From NCBI GenBank assembly GCA_034437035.1, contig DAOTUI010000072.1:1-64000 (forward strand): a DNA stretch of 64,000 bases, written 5' to 3'. A model generated the notes under the pieces. That model saw nothing but the letters and a program-made list of their open reading frames with translations. It did no database searches and was not told the origin of the DNA. Source of the stretch: CAKZQX01 sp034437035 (GTDB lineage: Bacteria; Chloroflexota; Chloroflexia; Chloroflexales; Chloroflexaceae). A program made the translations under genes and the position numbers. The stretch's first letter is position 1; each line of letters starts with the position of its first letter. Positions 35,507-46,300 of the stretch are shown here, piece after piece.

Positions 35507-35725
35507 ATAGGACTCACGCGGTGCGACCGGTTCCATCCTGGTGCCGGACCGGAAAGCCACAATCGCCTGCGGCAGCATGGTACTGTTTTATCTTTTTCAC
35601 AAAACATTCGCACGTTGTGCAAATGTTTTGTGAAAAAGCATGGAATCCTCCGCCCCGCCGGAGGCGAATCGGGCTGTTCATCCAGATAAACACCTGATTG
35701 GGAACCGACCGCGTAAGTCCTGTTA
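35507..35725 (+). repeat. Nested-palindrome repeat, copy 6 (array unit 1)
   Basis: Ends ATAGGACTCACGCGGT and ACCGCGTAAGTCCTGTTA. The central stem 35592-35613 pairs with 35617-35638, loop GTT, apical type GCAC/GTGC, with a single C-A mismatch. The arms ATCGCCTGCGGCAGCATGGT and GCCCCGCCGGAGGCGAAT are intact. Confidence 0.92.
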
Positions 35726-35726
35726 C

Positions 35727-35951
35727 ATGACACGACTTACGCGGTGCGTGTTCAAACCGGGCGTTTGACCCGATGAAAGTCTGATTCGCCTGCGGCAGCA
35801 TGGTACGTTTTCTATTCCTTGTGCCAAAGATCTAGCTCGGAGAGCCAGATCTTTGGCACAAAGGATGTCTCATTCCACCCTGCCGGATGCGAATCGTGCC
35901 GGTTGTCCAGGCAGACGCCTGGGTTTGGAACCGACCGCGTAAGTCCTGTTT
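35727..35951 (+). repeat. Nested-palindrome repeat, copy 7 (array unit 2)
   Basis: Ends ACACGACTTACGCGGT and ACCGCGTAAGTCCTGTT. The central stem spans 35817-35864 with loop GGA and one mismatch. Its outer part is CCTTGTGCCAAAG, replacing the CTTTTTCACGAA common to other copies, yet it stays paired. Confidence 0.92.
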
Positions 35952-35956
35952 CTTAC

Positions 35957-36162
35957 ATGACAGGACTTACGCGGTGTGCGTGCAAACGGACCGTTTGCTC
36001 TCGATAACGGCGTATTTCGCCTGCGGCCGCATGGTACTTATTTTTTCTTTTTCACGAACATTTGGCTCAAGGAGCCAAATGTTCGTGAAAAAGAATGGTC
36101 TGTTCCGCCCTACCGCAGGCGAAATTATCTTTCAGGTCAGTGACCGCGTAAGTCCTGTTACA
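35957..36162 (+). repeat. Nested-palindrome repeat, copy 8 (array unit 3)
   Basis: Ends ATGACAGGACTTACGCGGT and ACCGCGTAAGTCCTGTTA. A perfect 22-bp stem (36047-36068 with 36072-36093) has loop AAG and apical type GGCTC/GAGCC. Confidence 0.93.
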
Positions 36163-36226
36163 TGACACGACTTACGCGGTGCGTGTTCAAACCGGATGTT
36201 GACCGAGTGACCACGTAACTCCTGTC
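36163..36226 (+). repeat. Centre-less derivative of palindromic repeat (array unit 4)
   Basis: Only the ends remain: ACGACTTACGCGGTGCGTG, a short piece resembling the flank (TTCAAACCGGATGTT), and CCACGTAACTCCTGT. The arms and the central hairpin are missing, as after internal deletion. Confidence 0.75.
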
Positions 36227-36274
36227 TAAATTTCAACGTACCCTACTGTACTTATGCAAGCAAGTGCTATGCCG

Positions 36275-37108
36275 CTATTTCAAAATAACATTATCAATTA
36301 ACCGGGTTTTTCCAATACGTACCGCCATTGAAAGCAGCGCGCCGCGTTCGCCCACCTGATCAAGTTCCCGGAGCGTCAGTGGGTCGGCAGCGCTGACATA
36401 CTCGGTGCGTGCCAGCGGCTCCGCGTCGAGGATGGCGCGCATGGTGGCCCGCAGGGCGGCACCGTCGCGCATACCCGCCGCATACTGCTGCTGCGCCTGA
36501 GTTAACGCCCGGTGGAGCACCGTTGCTGCTTTGCGCTCCGCCGACGCAAGATACCAGTTGCGACTGCTCAACGCCAGTCCATCCGGCTCCCGCACGGTCG
36601 GCGCGACGATAACCTCGACCGGCATGTTCAGATCGCGCACCATTTTGCGAATGACGACCGCTTGCTGGGCATCCTTCTGCCCAAAGTAGGCGCGCGTCGG
36701 CTGGATAATATTGAAAAGTTTGCCGACCACCGTGGCAACTCCCCGAAAGTGGCCGGGCCGGGCTGCGCCTTCCAGCATCTCGGTGACACCAGTAACTTCA
36801 ATCGCGCTGCTAAACCCCTCCGGGTAGATCTCCGCTACGTCGGGCACAAAGACCAGATCTACCCCTGCTGTACGTAGGAGGTTGAGGTCACGTTCCAGAT
36901 CACGCGGGTAATCTGCAAAATCTTCATTGGGGCCAAACTGCGTCGGGTTAACAAAGATAGTGACGGCAACCGCAGTACACTCGCTCCCAGCACATTCAAC
37001 CAGGCTGAGATGTCCCGCGTGCAGATAGCCCATTGTCGGCACGAGCCCCAGTTCCCCAAACTGCGACCGTGCCTGGCGAAAGGCGCTGATTGTGTGTATC
37101 ACTTCCAT
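36275..37108 (-). CDS. panC: Pantothenate synthetase
   Basis: A 277-residue cytoplasmic enzyme that joins pantoate and beta-alanine, using ATP, in the last step of vitamin B5 synthesis. Motifs: LVPTMGYLHAGHLSLV (nucleotide-binding HIGH-like site), FVNPTQFGPNEDFADYPR, GHFRGVATVVGKLFNIIQPTRAYFGQKDAQQ, and SSRNWYL near the KMSKS-equivalent. The length is normal. It is read after panB on the same strand but is separated from it by a gamma-glutamylcyclotransferase-like gene and a repeat, so the usual panBC operon appears interrupted. Confidence 0.97.
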   Translation of the reverse strand: MEVIHTISAFRQARSQFGELGLVPTMGYLHAGHLSLVECAGSECTAVAVTIFVNPTQFGPNEDFADYPRDLERDLNLLRTAGVDLVFVPDVAEIYPEGFSSAIEVTGVTEMLEGAARPGHFRGVATVVGKLFNIIQPTRAYFGQKDAQQAVVIRKMVRDLNMPVEVIVAPTVREPDGLALSSRNWYLASAERKAATVLHRALTQAQQQYAAGMRDGAALRATMRAILDAEPLARTEYVSAADPLTLRELDQVGERGALLSMAVRIGKTRLIDNVILK

Positions 37109-37169
37109 GTGTTTACCTTACATCTCTGCTGTGAGTGCTAACCGATGCGTATTATTTTGTGCCGATAAT

Positions 37170-37374
37170 TACCACGCGTTACGCGGTTACCATGCAAACC
37201 AGACGTTTCACCCGCTGGAAGCACGCTTCGCCTGCGGCAGCATGGTATTTGTTTTCTCTTTTTCACGAACATGTTGCACAATGTGCAACATGTTCGTGAA
37301 AAAGAATGGTTTCTTCCGCCCTGCCGGAGGCGAAAATGCCTTTTGAGTGAGCACCCACCGCGTAACGCGTGTTA
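37170..37374 (+). repeat. Nested-palindrome repeat, copy 10
   Basis: Ends ACCACGCGTTACGCGGT and ACCGCGTAACGCGTGTTA. A perfect 22-bp stem (37258-37279 with 37283-37304), loop AAT, apical type GCAC/GTGC. Its right-hand end supplies the stop codon of the gene that ends at 37372. Confidence 0.95.
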
Positions 37375-37800
37375 TGAAAACTGTTGACTCCATGCTGCAC
37401 CCGGAATTTTGCGAAACTGACCGGCTCGAATAGCTGCCAGCGTTGATGGCCCGGCAACATAGACCCACGCCGTAACCGTTCCGTTGTCGGTCTGTACCGG
37501 GTGCTTAATCCGCTCATACCAGTTGTTTGGGTTGCCCGCGATATAATCTTCCAGGCCATCAACCCGGGTCAGGGCAGTGACATAGACCTCGGGGCGCAGC
37601 GTCATCAACATGCCGTAGACCTGCGCCGCCGGGCGGACCAGGCCGGGTGTGACGACCAGGTAGGGATATATGCCCTCGGTGTAGAGTTCCGCACCGCTGA
37701 TTCGCGCCGGATGCTCGGCACTGGTCTGGCCCTCCAGAAATCCGGCGTAGTTTGACTCGCCCGGTTTGAGTGTGCCATACACAAACAGTGGTAGCTGCAT
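37372..37800 (-). CDS. Gamma-glutamylcyclotransferase-like (AIG2/GGCT) protein
   Basis: A 142-residue protein. LFVYGTLKPGESNY at the N-terminus is the family substrate-binding loop, and VDGLEDYIAG carries the likely catalytic Glu. Family members cyclise gamma-glutamyl amines or degrade glutathione-related compounds; the substrate here is unknown. The TAA stop lies within the end of repeat copy 10, so the last residues (WSQQFS) may have been altered by its insertion. The ATG has no clear ribosome site. It sits between panB and panC on the same strand. Confidence 0.88.
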   Translation of the reverse strand: MQLPLFVYGTLKPGESNYAGFLEGQTSAEHPARISGAELYTEGIYPYLVVTPGLVRPAAQVYGMLMTLRPEVYVTALTRVDGLEDYIAGNPNNWYERIKHPVQTDNGTVTAWVYVAGPSTLAAIRAGQFRKIPGAAWSQQFS

Positions 37801-37878
37801 ATTTGCGTAGTCCGTAGTCTGTAGTTCGTAGTCCGTATCCTGTAGGCCGTAGTCTGTAGTCCGTAACGGGTCTGGTTG
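37801..37878. repeat. Low-complexity run between panB and GGCT-like gene
   Basis: A degenerate tandem of GTAGTCCGTAGTCTGTAG units fills most of the spacer. The same type of repeat, in inverse sense, is near 7620. Confidence 0.6.
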
Positions 37879-38751
37879 CTACTGCCGGCCTTCGGTTGGT
37901 TTCCGCGCAGTTGTCGGGTCGTCAGATTGCCGCAGGGCAGCCTGAAGTTCCCCCGCATCCATCGACGAGCTATGCTCCATGGTTGGGAAGGTTCCCGCGC
38001 GTACCTCGGCCATATACTCCTGCAGGGCGGCGGTCATCGTCTCAGCCAGGCCGGCATAGCGTTTCGCATGGCGCGGCACAAAGTCGGTAAAGAGCCCCAT
38101 AAAGTCGTGCCAGACCTGAACCTGACCATCGCACCATGGCCCCGCGCCAATCCCGATGGTCGGGATACGTAACTGCGCCGTAATTTCGCGGGCCAGTTGC
38201 GCCGGGACCAGTTCCAGCACCAGGGCAAATGCGCCCGCCTGTTGGAGCACATGCGCATCGGCAATCAGTTGCCGCGCGCTGTTCGCCCGCTTCCCCTGCA
38301 CCCGTGTGCCCATCTGGTTGACCGACTGCGGCGTAAAACCCAGATGCCCCATCACCGGGATACCTAACTCGACCAGACGACGCACAATCGGCACAACCGC
38401 CGCGCCACCTTCCAGTTTCACCGCCTGGGCACCCGCCTCCTGCAAGATGCGCCCGGCGGAGTGAACTGCCTGGTCAACCGTAGTATAGGTCAGAAAGGGC
38501 AAATCGCCAATAACCATCGCCTGCGCGCTGCCCCGCACAACGGACTTGATATGGTGAAGCATCTCGTCCAGCGTTACCGGCAGCGTTGTCGGGTGGCCCA
38601 GCACCACCATGCCCAGGGTATCGCCAACCAGGATCATCGGAATGCCCGCCCGATCAACGATCTGCGCCGAGGTATAGTCATATGCGGTGATCATCGGAAT
38701 ACGTTCACCGCGCCGTTTCAGCTTCTGAATGTCAAGGATTGTTGTGCGCAC
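37879..38751 (-). CDS. panB: 3-methyl-2-oxobutanoate hydroxymethyltransferase
   Basis: A 290-residue enzyme that makes ketopantoate from alpha-ketoisovalerate and methylenetetrahydrofolate, the first committed step to pantothenate. Motifs: MITAYDYTSAQIVD, VGDTLGMVVLGHPTTLPVTL, AVKLEGGAAVVPIV, PVMGHLGFTPQSV and TIGIGAGPWCDGQVQV. The start is GTG 38751 with AAGGAGG upstream; the frame is open to 38820 but without a signal. The C-terminal 25 residues extend beyond the core. Probably read first in a loose panB/GGCT-like/panC run. Confidence 0.96.
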   Translation of the reverse strand: MRTTILDIQKLKRRGERIPMITAYDYTSAQIVDRAGIPMILVGDTLGMVVLGHPTTLPVTLDEMLHHIKSVVRGSAQAMVIGDLPFLTYTTVDQAVHSAGRILQEAGAQAVKLEGGAAVVPIVRRLVELGIPVMGHLGFTPQSVNQMGTRVQGKRANSARQLIADAHVLQQAGAFALVLELVPAQLAREITAQLRIPTIGIGAGPWCDGQVQVWHDFMGLFTDFVPRHAKRYAGLAETMTAALQEYMAEVRAGTFPTMEHSSSMDAGELQAALRQSDDPTTARKPTEGRQ

Positions 38752-38946
38752 AGAATGCCTCCTTATATAGAGAAGACTTGAGATTATGTCTTCTTCCGTG
38801 CATAATTGATGTAGGCACACCCCGCTTTAGGCCCGACCTCCCGCTTATGCATATTATAGTCCTTGCCGAGTCGTCACGCCAATTCGTCTCTACAGTCCAT
38901 TCTAGTGCTGTCGGTCGGCCCATATCTGGAGAAGAGAGAGGTAGCT
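38752..38946. promoter_or_regulatory. Divergent promoter region panB / M20 peptidase
   Basis: This 195-base spacer separates genes read in opposite directions. TATAGTCC at about 38846 resembles part of the repeated TATAATAGTCC motif. No clear -35/-10 pair was identified. Confidence 0.35.
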
Positions 38947-40194
38947 ATGTGGATCGAACAGGCATTGCAACAACTCGACTGTTCTGCGCTGATCGCGTTT
39001 CTGCAGCAACTGGTGGCAACCCCAAGCGTCTACCAGCCGGATCGACCGGATGCAAACGAGGAAGCGGTGGCCCACCTGGTTGCCCAGCAGTTGCAGGCGT
39101 GGGGCTGGTCCCCGACCCGGCAACCGGTTGCGCCGGGCCGCCCCAATATAATCGCTGACCTGGAGGGACCGGGTGGTCCCGGTCGCTGTCTGCTCTTCGC
39201 GGGGCATACGGATGTGGTGACGCCGGGAGAGCGGTCGGCCTGGCAGTTTGATCCGTTTGGCGCGGAGATTGTCGCCGGACGGTTGTACGGGCGCGGTGCC
39301 GCCGATATGAAGGGCGGCCTGGCGGCGATGCTCTTTGCGGCGCGGGCCATTCAACTGAGCGCTGTTCCGTTTCGGGGGCGCATTCGGCTGGCGGTACCGG
39401 TTGATGAAGAAGGCATGATGCTGGGGATCAAAGCGCTGGTCGCGGCAGGATATGCCGATGGGGTTGACGCCGCAATTATCTGTGAGCCTGAGGAGCGCGA
39501 GGTCTGTATTACCCAGAAAGGCGCGCTACGTCTGCGTCTGCTCTCTCACGGACGCATCGCCCACGGCGCAATGCCCTACATGGGCGTTAACGCGCTGTCG
39601 GGCATGGTACAACTGCTTGAACGACTGCTCCGGCTCGAAACCAGGCTGAAGCAGCAGTATGGCCGTCACCCGCTGCTGGGAGAGTTACATATCACGCCGA
39701 CCGTCTTGCGCGCGCCGCTTAATGGTGGCACGGGCCAGATCAACTGTTTGCCGGGGCAGTGCGATGCTTATCTGGATATCCGCAGCTTGCCGGCAATTTC
39801 ACATGCGCAAATCATTGCCGCTATCCAAAATGAGATGAGTGCCCTGCGCGCTGAATATCCCGCATACGCGTTTGAGTGTGAGATCCTCGACGACCGGCCT
39901 GCAACCGAGATCGCCCCGGAACACCCGGTGGTGCAGGCAGTGCTGACCGGACATCGTCAGGTCTATGGCTGTCCGGCGGTACTGGGAGGCGTGCCCGGCG
40001 CAACCGACGGCACTATTCTCTGGCGGGACCGGGAAATTCCGGTGGTTGTGTATGGCCCGGGGGACAAATATATTCCGCATCAACCCGACGAGTTTGTTGA
40101 GGTAGACGAAGTGATTCGCGCGGCACAGGTCTACATCATTGCCGCGCTGACCTACCTGGAGGTAAATGATTCGTCTCAAGATACCACTGATTAA
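38947..40194 (+). CDS. M20-family metallopeptidase (ArgE/DapE-like)
   Basis: A 415-residue zinc-dependent amidohydrolase. The metal-binding and catalytic set is visible: FAGHTDVVTPG, GRGAADMKGG, DEEGMMLG and later ICEPEE. Residues 180-290 are the lid/dimerisation domain. Substrates in the family include N-acetylornithine, succinyl-diaminopimelate and dipeptides; I cannot choose among them. GAGAGAGG precedes the ATG at 38947; a longer frame from 38863 has no such site. It is read alone, away from panB. Confidence 0.9.
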   Translation: MWIEQALQQLDCSALIAFLQQLVATPSVYQPDRPDANEEAVAHLVAQQLQAWGWSPTRQPVAPGRPNIIADLEGPGGPGRCLLFAGHTDVVTPGERSAWQFDPFGAEIVAGRLYGRGAADMKGGLAAMLFAARAIQLSAVPFRGRIRLAVPVDEEGMMLGIKALVAAGYADGVDAAIICEPEEREVCITQKGALRLRLLSHGRIAHGAMPYMGVNALSGMVQLLERLLRLETRLKQQYGRHPLLGELHITPTVLRAPLNGGTGQINCLPGQCDAYLDIRSLPAISHAQIIAAIQNEMSALRAEYPAYAFECEILDDRPATEIAPEHPVVQAVLTGHRQVYGCPAVLGGVPGATDGTILWRDREIPVVVYGPGDKYIPHQPDEFVEVDEVIRAAQVYIIAALTYLEVNDSSQDTTD

Positions 40195-40399
40195 TTCCTC
40201 CTGACCTACAGGGACAACGCAAGCATGGCTTGCGCACTCCAAAACGTAAATGAACCAGCGGTATCTCTCAAATGTAGGTTCTTCGGTAGGGACGCGCAGC
40301 AGCGCATCCGCACAAAAGTGGGTGCCCCGGCCATGGTCCGGCAATGGGGCACCCGTTGGCAAAACAAGTGGTGTGCAGGGACGTTGGTATCGGTTGATA
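40195..40399. other. Spacer between converging genes
   Basis: Contains GTAGGGACGCGCAGCAGCGC (about 40287), one of the small GGACGCGC hairpin repeats seen also near 51660, 51730 and 62770, and the hairpin at 40320-40354. No gene is seen. Confidence 0.55.
40320..40354. terminator. Hairpin between converging genes
   Basis: GGGTGCCCC (40320-40328) pairs with GGGGCACCC (40346-40354), with an inner CCGG/CCGG pair in the loop. It lies between the M20 gene and the giant Calx-beta gene and could end both. There is no T run. Confidence 0.5.
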
Positions 40400-43300
40400 T
40401 CAATCGTTGTCCATGATGGTTATGGTTGCCGTGGAGGGTGTGCCCAACGCGGCATCTTTGGCGCTACTGAGCGTCAGGGTGACCGTCTCGTTGCTCTCGC
40501 CGTTGGCATCATTAATGATCGTAACGGTGAAGCTCTTGCTGGTTTCGCCGGCATTAAAGGTTAGCTTCCCACTCGTTGCAAAGTAGTCCGCACCCACGAC
40601 GGCGCTACCGTCCGAGGTGGCATAGTTGACCTCCACCGTTCTATCGGTTGGCTCATTCAGGGTGACGGTAACAGTTTGCCGGCCCAGTCCCTCATCAACG
40701 CTGTAGTTGCTACGGCTGAAGCTAATCTCTGCCGCCGGGTCATCGTCGTTAATCTTCAGTTCCGCTGTGCCATCATCCAGCCAGGCATTGCTACTCAAGT
40801 TGCTTAAGGTCAAATCCAGTTCTTCCCGATACTCATCCCGACTATCATTGCTGATCGGAATGGTGAAGGTCTTGCTGGTTTCCCCTACGCCGAAGGTCAG
40901 CGTACCACTACTGCTCGTGTAGTCGCTACCGGCTTTAGCGGTATCGTCACTGGTGGCATAGTCCACCGTCACGACCAGATCATCGCGACCGGTACGTATG
41001 ACGGTAATCGTTGCTGTGCCGTCGTTCTCATCGACAGTGAATGCATTTGCCGCAAACTTTATCCGTGGTTCATCGTCCAGAATAGCGATACGGGCCGAGT
41101 TGCCCACGGAAGCATTTGAACTAGGATTACTCAACTTCAGTCGCACCCGTTCATCCCGCTCACCCAGATTATCATTCAAGATAGATATGTCAAAGGTCTG
41201 ACTGGTAACGGTCGGCGAGAAGATCAGGGTGCCGCTAACCCCGGTGTAGTCAATCCCATCACTCGCACCGTTATCGCTGGTAGCATAGTCCACCGTCACC
41301 GTGTCGGTAAAGGAACGGCTAAGTTCCACGGTAATGGTTGCGGTTCCGGCGTCCTCATTCACCGTGTAGCTATTCTCACTAAACTGCACGCGTGGCTCAT
41401 CATCTTCGATTTTCAAGGTCGCTGTGTCGTCTGAGCCGAGCCAGGCGTTCGCTGACGGATTGCTCAACGTTAGATCCACGCGCTCATCATCCTCACCCGC
41501 ACCATCGTCCAGGATGTCCACGGTAAAGGTCTTGCTGGTATCCCCCGGATCAAAAGTGAGCGTACCGCTAGTGGCGGTATAGTCACTCCCGGCAGTTGCG
41601 TCGTCATCGCTGGTGGCATAGTCCACCGTCACGGTTTGAGTAACGGCATAGCTGAGTTCCACCGTAATGGTAACTGTACCAGTAATGACCGGCGAACCGG
41701 CGACCTCATTCACGGTATAGTTCCCTGTGCTAAACTGCACGCGTGGCTCGTTATCCTTAATCGTCAGGGTTGCTGTGTTGTCGGAGCCGAGCCAGACGTT
41801 CGCCGACGGGTTACTTATGGTTAGATTTACCAGTTCGTCATCCTCCCCCAGATTATCATTCAGAATGGAAATGGGGAATGTTGCACTGGTCTTGCCTGCA
41901 TCAAAGGTGAGTGTGCCGCTGGTATGGGTATAGTCATCACCTGCACGCGCACCCGGCGATGGACCATCACCAATGGCATACGCCACCGTCACCGTGTCGC
42001 TCACCGGTTCACTGAGGCGTACCTCAATCGTTGCCGTCCCAGCAGGGTCATCCTCGTCAACGCTGTAGTTACTCCTTCTGAACTCCACATACGGCTCATT
42101 GTCGATAATCTCCAGGGTGGCGGTGGTCTGCGCTCCCAGGCCGGCATTATCCGGATTGCTCAACGTGAGTTGCAGCGTCTCAGGACTCTCTGCCTCGATG
42201 TCGTTCGTAATATCCACGGTAAAGACGCCACTGCTCTCGCCGGGCTTAAAGCTGAGCGTGTCACTGGTGGCAGTATAGTCATTACCCGCGATGGCCGAGG
42301 GCGGCGTTGCATCACTCGTTGCATACTCCACCGTTACCGTTTGCGGGGAGGTCGCACTCAGGGTGACGATAATGATCGCCTGCCCGCCATCTTCATCAAC
42401 GCTGTAGCCGGCATTGGCGAAGCTGACCGTCGGCCCGTCGTCATCGATAATTGTACCAGTGCCTTTGATTGTCCCACCAGGACCAGGAATAGTACCGTTT
42501 TGTGCATTACTTAATTCCAGGAAGAAGGTTTCATTGGCTTCATCGTTTGTGTCACCCGTAACCTGGACCGTAACCGGCTTGCTCGTTTCGCCAGGAGCGA
42601 ACGTAAGAGTTTCGGTGACGAGGGCGGTATAGTCAGCGCCGGCCGTGGTCGTACCATCCGCTGTGGCATAGTCTACCGTCACGGTCTTCCCGCTCTCCGC
42701 TGACAACGAAATGGTGAAGCCGGCATTGACCGTGCCGCTATTACCCTCCGTCACCGTCACATCGTCTATCGAGATGGTAGGTTCGGCGTCGTTGTCGTTG
42801 ATGGTTCCCTCGCCCTGACCATCGGCAATGGGTGCGTCGGTCGAGGTCAGATCAACGAAGAAGGTCTCATTCGTTTCGTCAAGCGTGTCACCCAGCACTT
42901 CTATGCTGATGGTCCGACTGGTTGTACCTGGTGCAAAGATCAGCGTGCCACTGATAGCGCTGTAGTCATCACCTGCCGTTGCGCCGGCGTCCGCCGTAGC
43001 ATAGTCCACGGTCACGGGCTTGCCACTCGCCGCCGAAAGCGAAACGGTGAAGGTAGCAGTGACCGGGGCGGTATTGCCCTCCATCACCGTCACATCGTCA
43101 ATTGAGATCGCCGGTGGGGTATCATCATCAGTAATCGTTCCCACACCCTGGTTATCGGTAATTGTGGCATTGGTCGGCTTGCTCAACTCCACGATGAAGG
43201 TTTCGTCATCTTCGTCGGTGGTGTCCCCCGTAACCTGAACGGTGATCTGTTTGCTGGTGTCGCCGGGATCGAACGTAAGTGTAGCGCTGATGGTGCTGTA

Positions 43301-46300
43301 GTCGCTCCCGGCCAACGCTGTACCATCTGTCGTGGTGTAGTTCACACTGACAGGTTTGCCACTCGTCGCGGAAAGTGAAACGGTGAAGGTTGCATCAACT
43401 GTGCCGCTGTTGCTCTCGGTGACAGTGACATCATCAATCGAGAGTTCCGGTGCGGCGTCGTCATCGGTGATCGTGACCATGCCCCGATTATCGGCAATGG
43501 TTGCACTGGCAGAACTGTTGGATAACTCCACGAAGAAGGTTTCATCTACTTCGTCGGTCGTGTCCCCCGTGACCTGCACCGTAATCGGCTTGCTCGTTTC
43601 GCCGGGATCAAACGTGAGCGTGCCGCTGCTCAGGGTGTAGTCGTCACCCGCGATTGCCGTACCATCCGCCGTGGTGTAGTCTACCGTCACCGCCATGCTG
43701 CTGGGCCGCGAGAGAGTCACGGTGAAGGTCGCATCAACACTGCCGCTATCGCCCTCCGTCACGCTAACATCATCGATAGAGATTGCGGGCGCGGCATCAT
43801 TGTCCCGGATGGTGAGCGTGACATCGGGTGTCACCACGCTGACATCGGCGCTATTCAACGTCAGAGTAAGACGCTCATCCGGCTCATCAATGTCGTCGTC
43901 AATAATGGTGACCGGAATTGTCCTGGTCGTCTCGCCCGGTGCAAAGGTGAGCGACGTACCAGGCAGGGTGTAGTCATCACCGGCAGTAGCATCACCCGTG
44001 GCGGTGTAATCAACCGTTATACTCTTACCGGAGGGCGCACTCAGTTCAACGGTGAATAACACCGCCCCAACAGCTTCGACTTCGTCCTGATCAGGCATGA
44101 TGAAGCTAACCGTGGGCGGATCATCATCATCTTCAATCGTCCCCTCGCCCTGACCGTCGGCAATAGTTGCATCAGTCGAGGTCAGATCAACGAAGAAGGT
44201 CTCATCAACTTCGTCCAGTGTATCACCGTTGACCTGAACGATTATAGACTTACTGGTTTCGCCCGGCGCAAAAGTCAACGTGCCGCTGCTCAGGCTGTAG
44301 TCATTACCCTCGGTCGCCGTACCGTCCGCCGTGGCGTAGTCAACGCGCACTTCTTTACTGCTGGGATTCGAGAGCGTCACGGTGAAGCCGGCATCGACCG
44401 TATCGCCATCATCACCCTCGGTTACGGTAGCATCGTTTATCGAGATAGATGTGATATCATCATCAGTAATTGTCCCCTCGCTCTGATTGTCGGCAAGCGT
44501 GGCATTGGTCGGGTTGCTCAACTCCACGAAGAAGGTTTCGTCATCTTCGTCGGTGGTGTCCCCCGTAACCTGAACGGTGATCTGTTTGCTGGTGTCGCCG
44601 GGATCGAACGTAAGTGTAGCGCTGATGGTGCTGTAGTCGCTCCCGGCCAGCGCGGTACCATCCAGGGTGGTATAGTCTACCGTCACCACTGCGCTGCTGG
44701 GATTCGAGAGCGTTACGGTGAAGGGTGCCATGCTGCCCTCCGTCACCGTTACATCGCCAATCGAGATCTCCGGTGCGGTGTCGTTATTCTGTATCGTAAG
44801 TGTGATAGTATCGAGCATCCCCAGATTCGCCTTGTTCGGATTGTCTAGTGTCAGTTCCAGGGTCTCATTAGCCTCATCGATGTTGTCATCAGTCAGGTTG
44901 ATGGTAATGGTCCGGGTTATCTCACCCGGCGCAAAGGTGAGCGTACCGCTGGTGGCGGTATAATCCTCCGGCGCAGTTGCCGTACCGTCGCTGGTGGCAT
45001 AGTCCACCGTCACGGTGAACGCCGACGAGTTGTTGAGCGTGACCGGGATAGTTGCTGTGCCGTCACCTTCGTCTACCGTCTTGTCCGCTGTAGCGAACTG
45101 CACGGTCGGCACGCCATCGTTATCATTGATGATTACTGTCGTGTCGGCAGGTGCTCCCAGGATAGCCTTGTCTGGATTGCTCAGTGTAATGTCGCTAGTC
45201 TCATTAGCCTCGTCTGTTGGATCATCGGTAATGTTGAGCGCAATAGTCCGGGTTATTTCACCCGGCGCAAAGATGAGCGTACCGCTGATGGCGGTATAAT
45301 CCTCCGGCGCAGTTGCCGTACCGTCGCTGGTGGCATAGTCCACCGTCACAGTGAACGCCGACGGGTTGCTCAGTGTGACCGGGATGGTCGCAGTACCGAT
45401 GCCTTCATCCACCGTCACATCCACATTGGCAAACTGCACGGTCGGCAGAGTTTCATCATCCACAATGGTCAGGGTAGTGCCGGCAGGCGTCCCCAGCGTG
45501 GCATTGTCCGGATTGCTCAGCGCCAGGTTAATTTCCTCCCCGTCTTCGTCGATGGCATCATCAATAATAGCCACGGTGAAGGTCTGGCTGGTCTCACCCG
45601 GCGCAAAGATGAGCGTGCCGCCGGCGGCGGTATAATCCTCCGGCGCAGTTGCCGTATTGTCGCCGGTTGCATAGTCCACCGTTACGGTTTGCGGGGAGGT
45701 CGCGCTCAGAGTGACGGTAATCGTCGCCGTTGCTGCATTCTCGTCCACGGTGTAGTCGGAACTATCGAACTGAACCTCCGGCCCGTCGTCATCTTCAATG
45801 GTCCCCACACCCTGCCCGTCGGCGATAGGCACACTACCCGGCGACTGGTTCAACAGTTTGACCAGGAAGGTTTCGTCTATTTCGTCATCCGGATCGCCCG
45901 TAACTTCAACGGTGATGGTCTTGATGGTATCGCCCGGATTGAAGGTTAGAGTACCAGTGATCGGTTCATAATCATTGTCTGCAACCTTCGCGGTACCATC
46001 TGCGGTGGCATAGTCTACCGTTACCGTCTGGTTACTGATGTTCGACAGTTTAACCTGGAAGACAAAGCTGGTTGTCGTACCATCGGCTCCTTCACGTTGC
46101 GTGACATCATTGATCGAGAGCCCGGTAGCGTCATTATCTTCGATGATCACCACAGCCTGCGGATCAGGCAGGGCGGCATTGACCGCAGCGCTCAACTCTA
46201 CGAAGAAGCGCTCCTCAGCCTCGTTCGTGGTGTCGCCAATAATCTTGACCGTAATGGTCTTGCTGGTCTCACCCGGCGCAAAGGCCAGAGTGTCGCTCTT

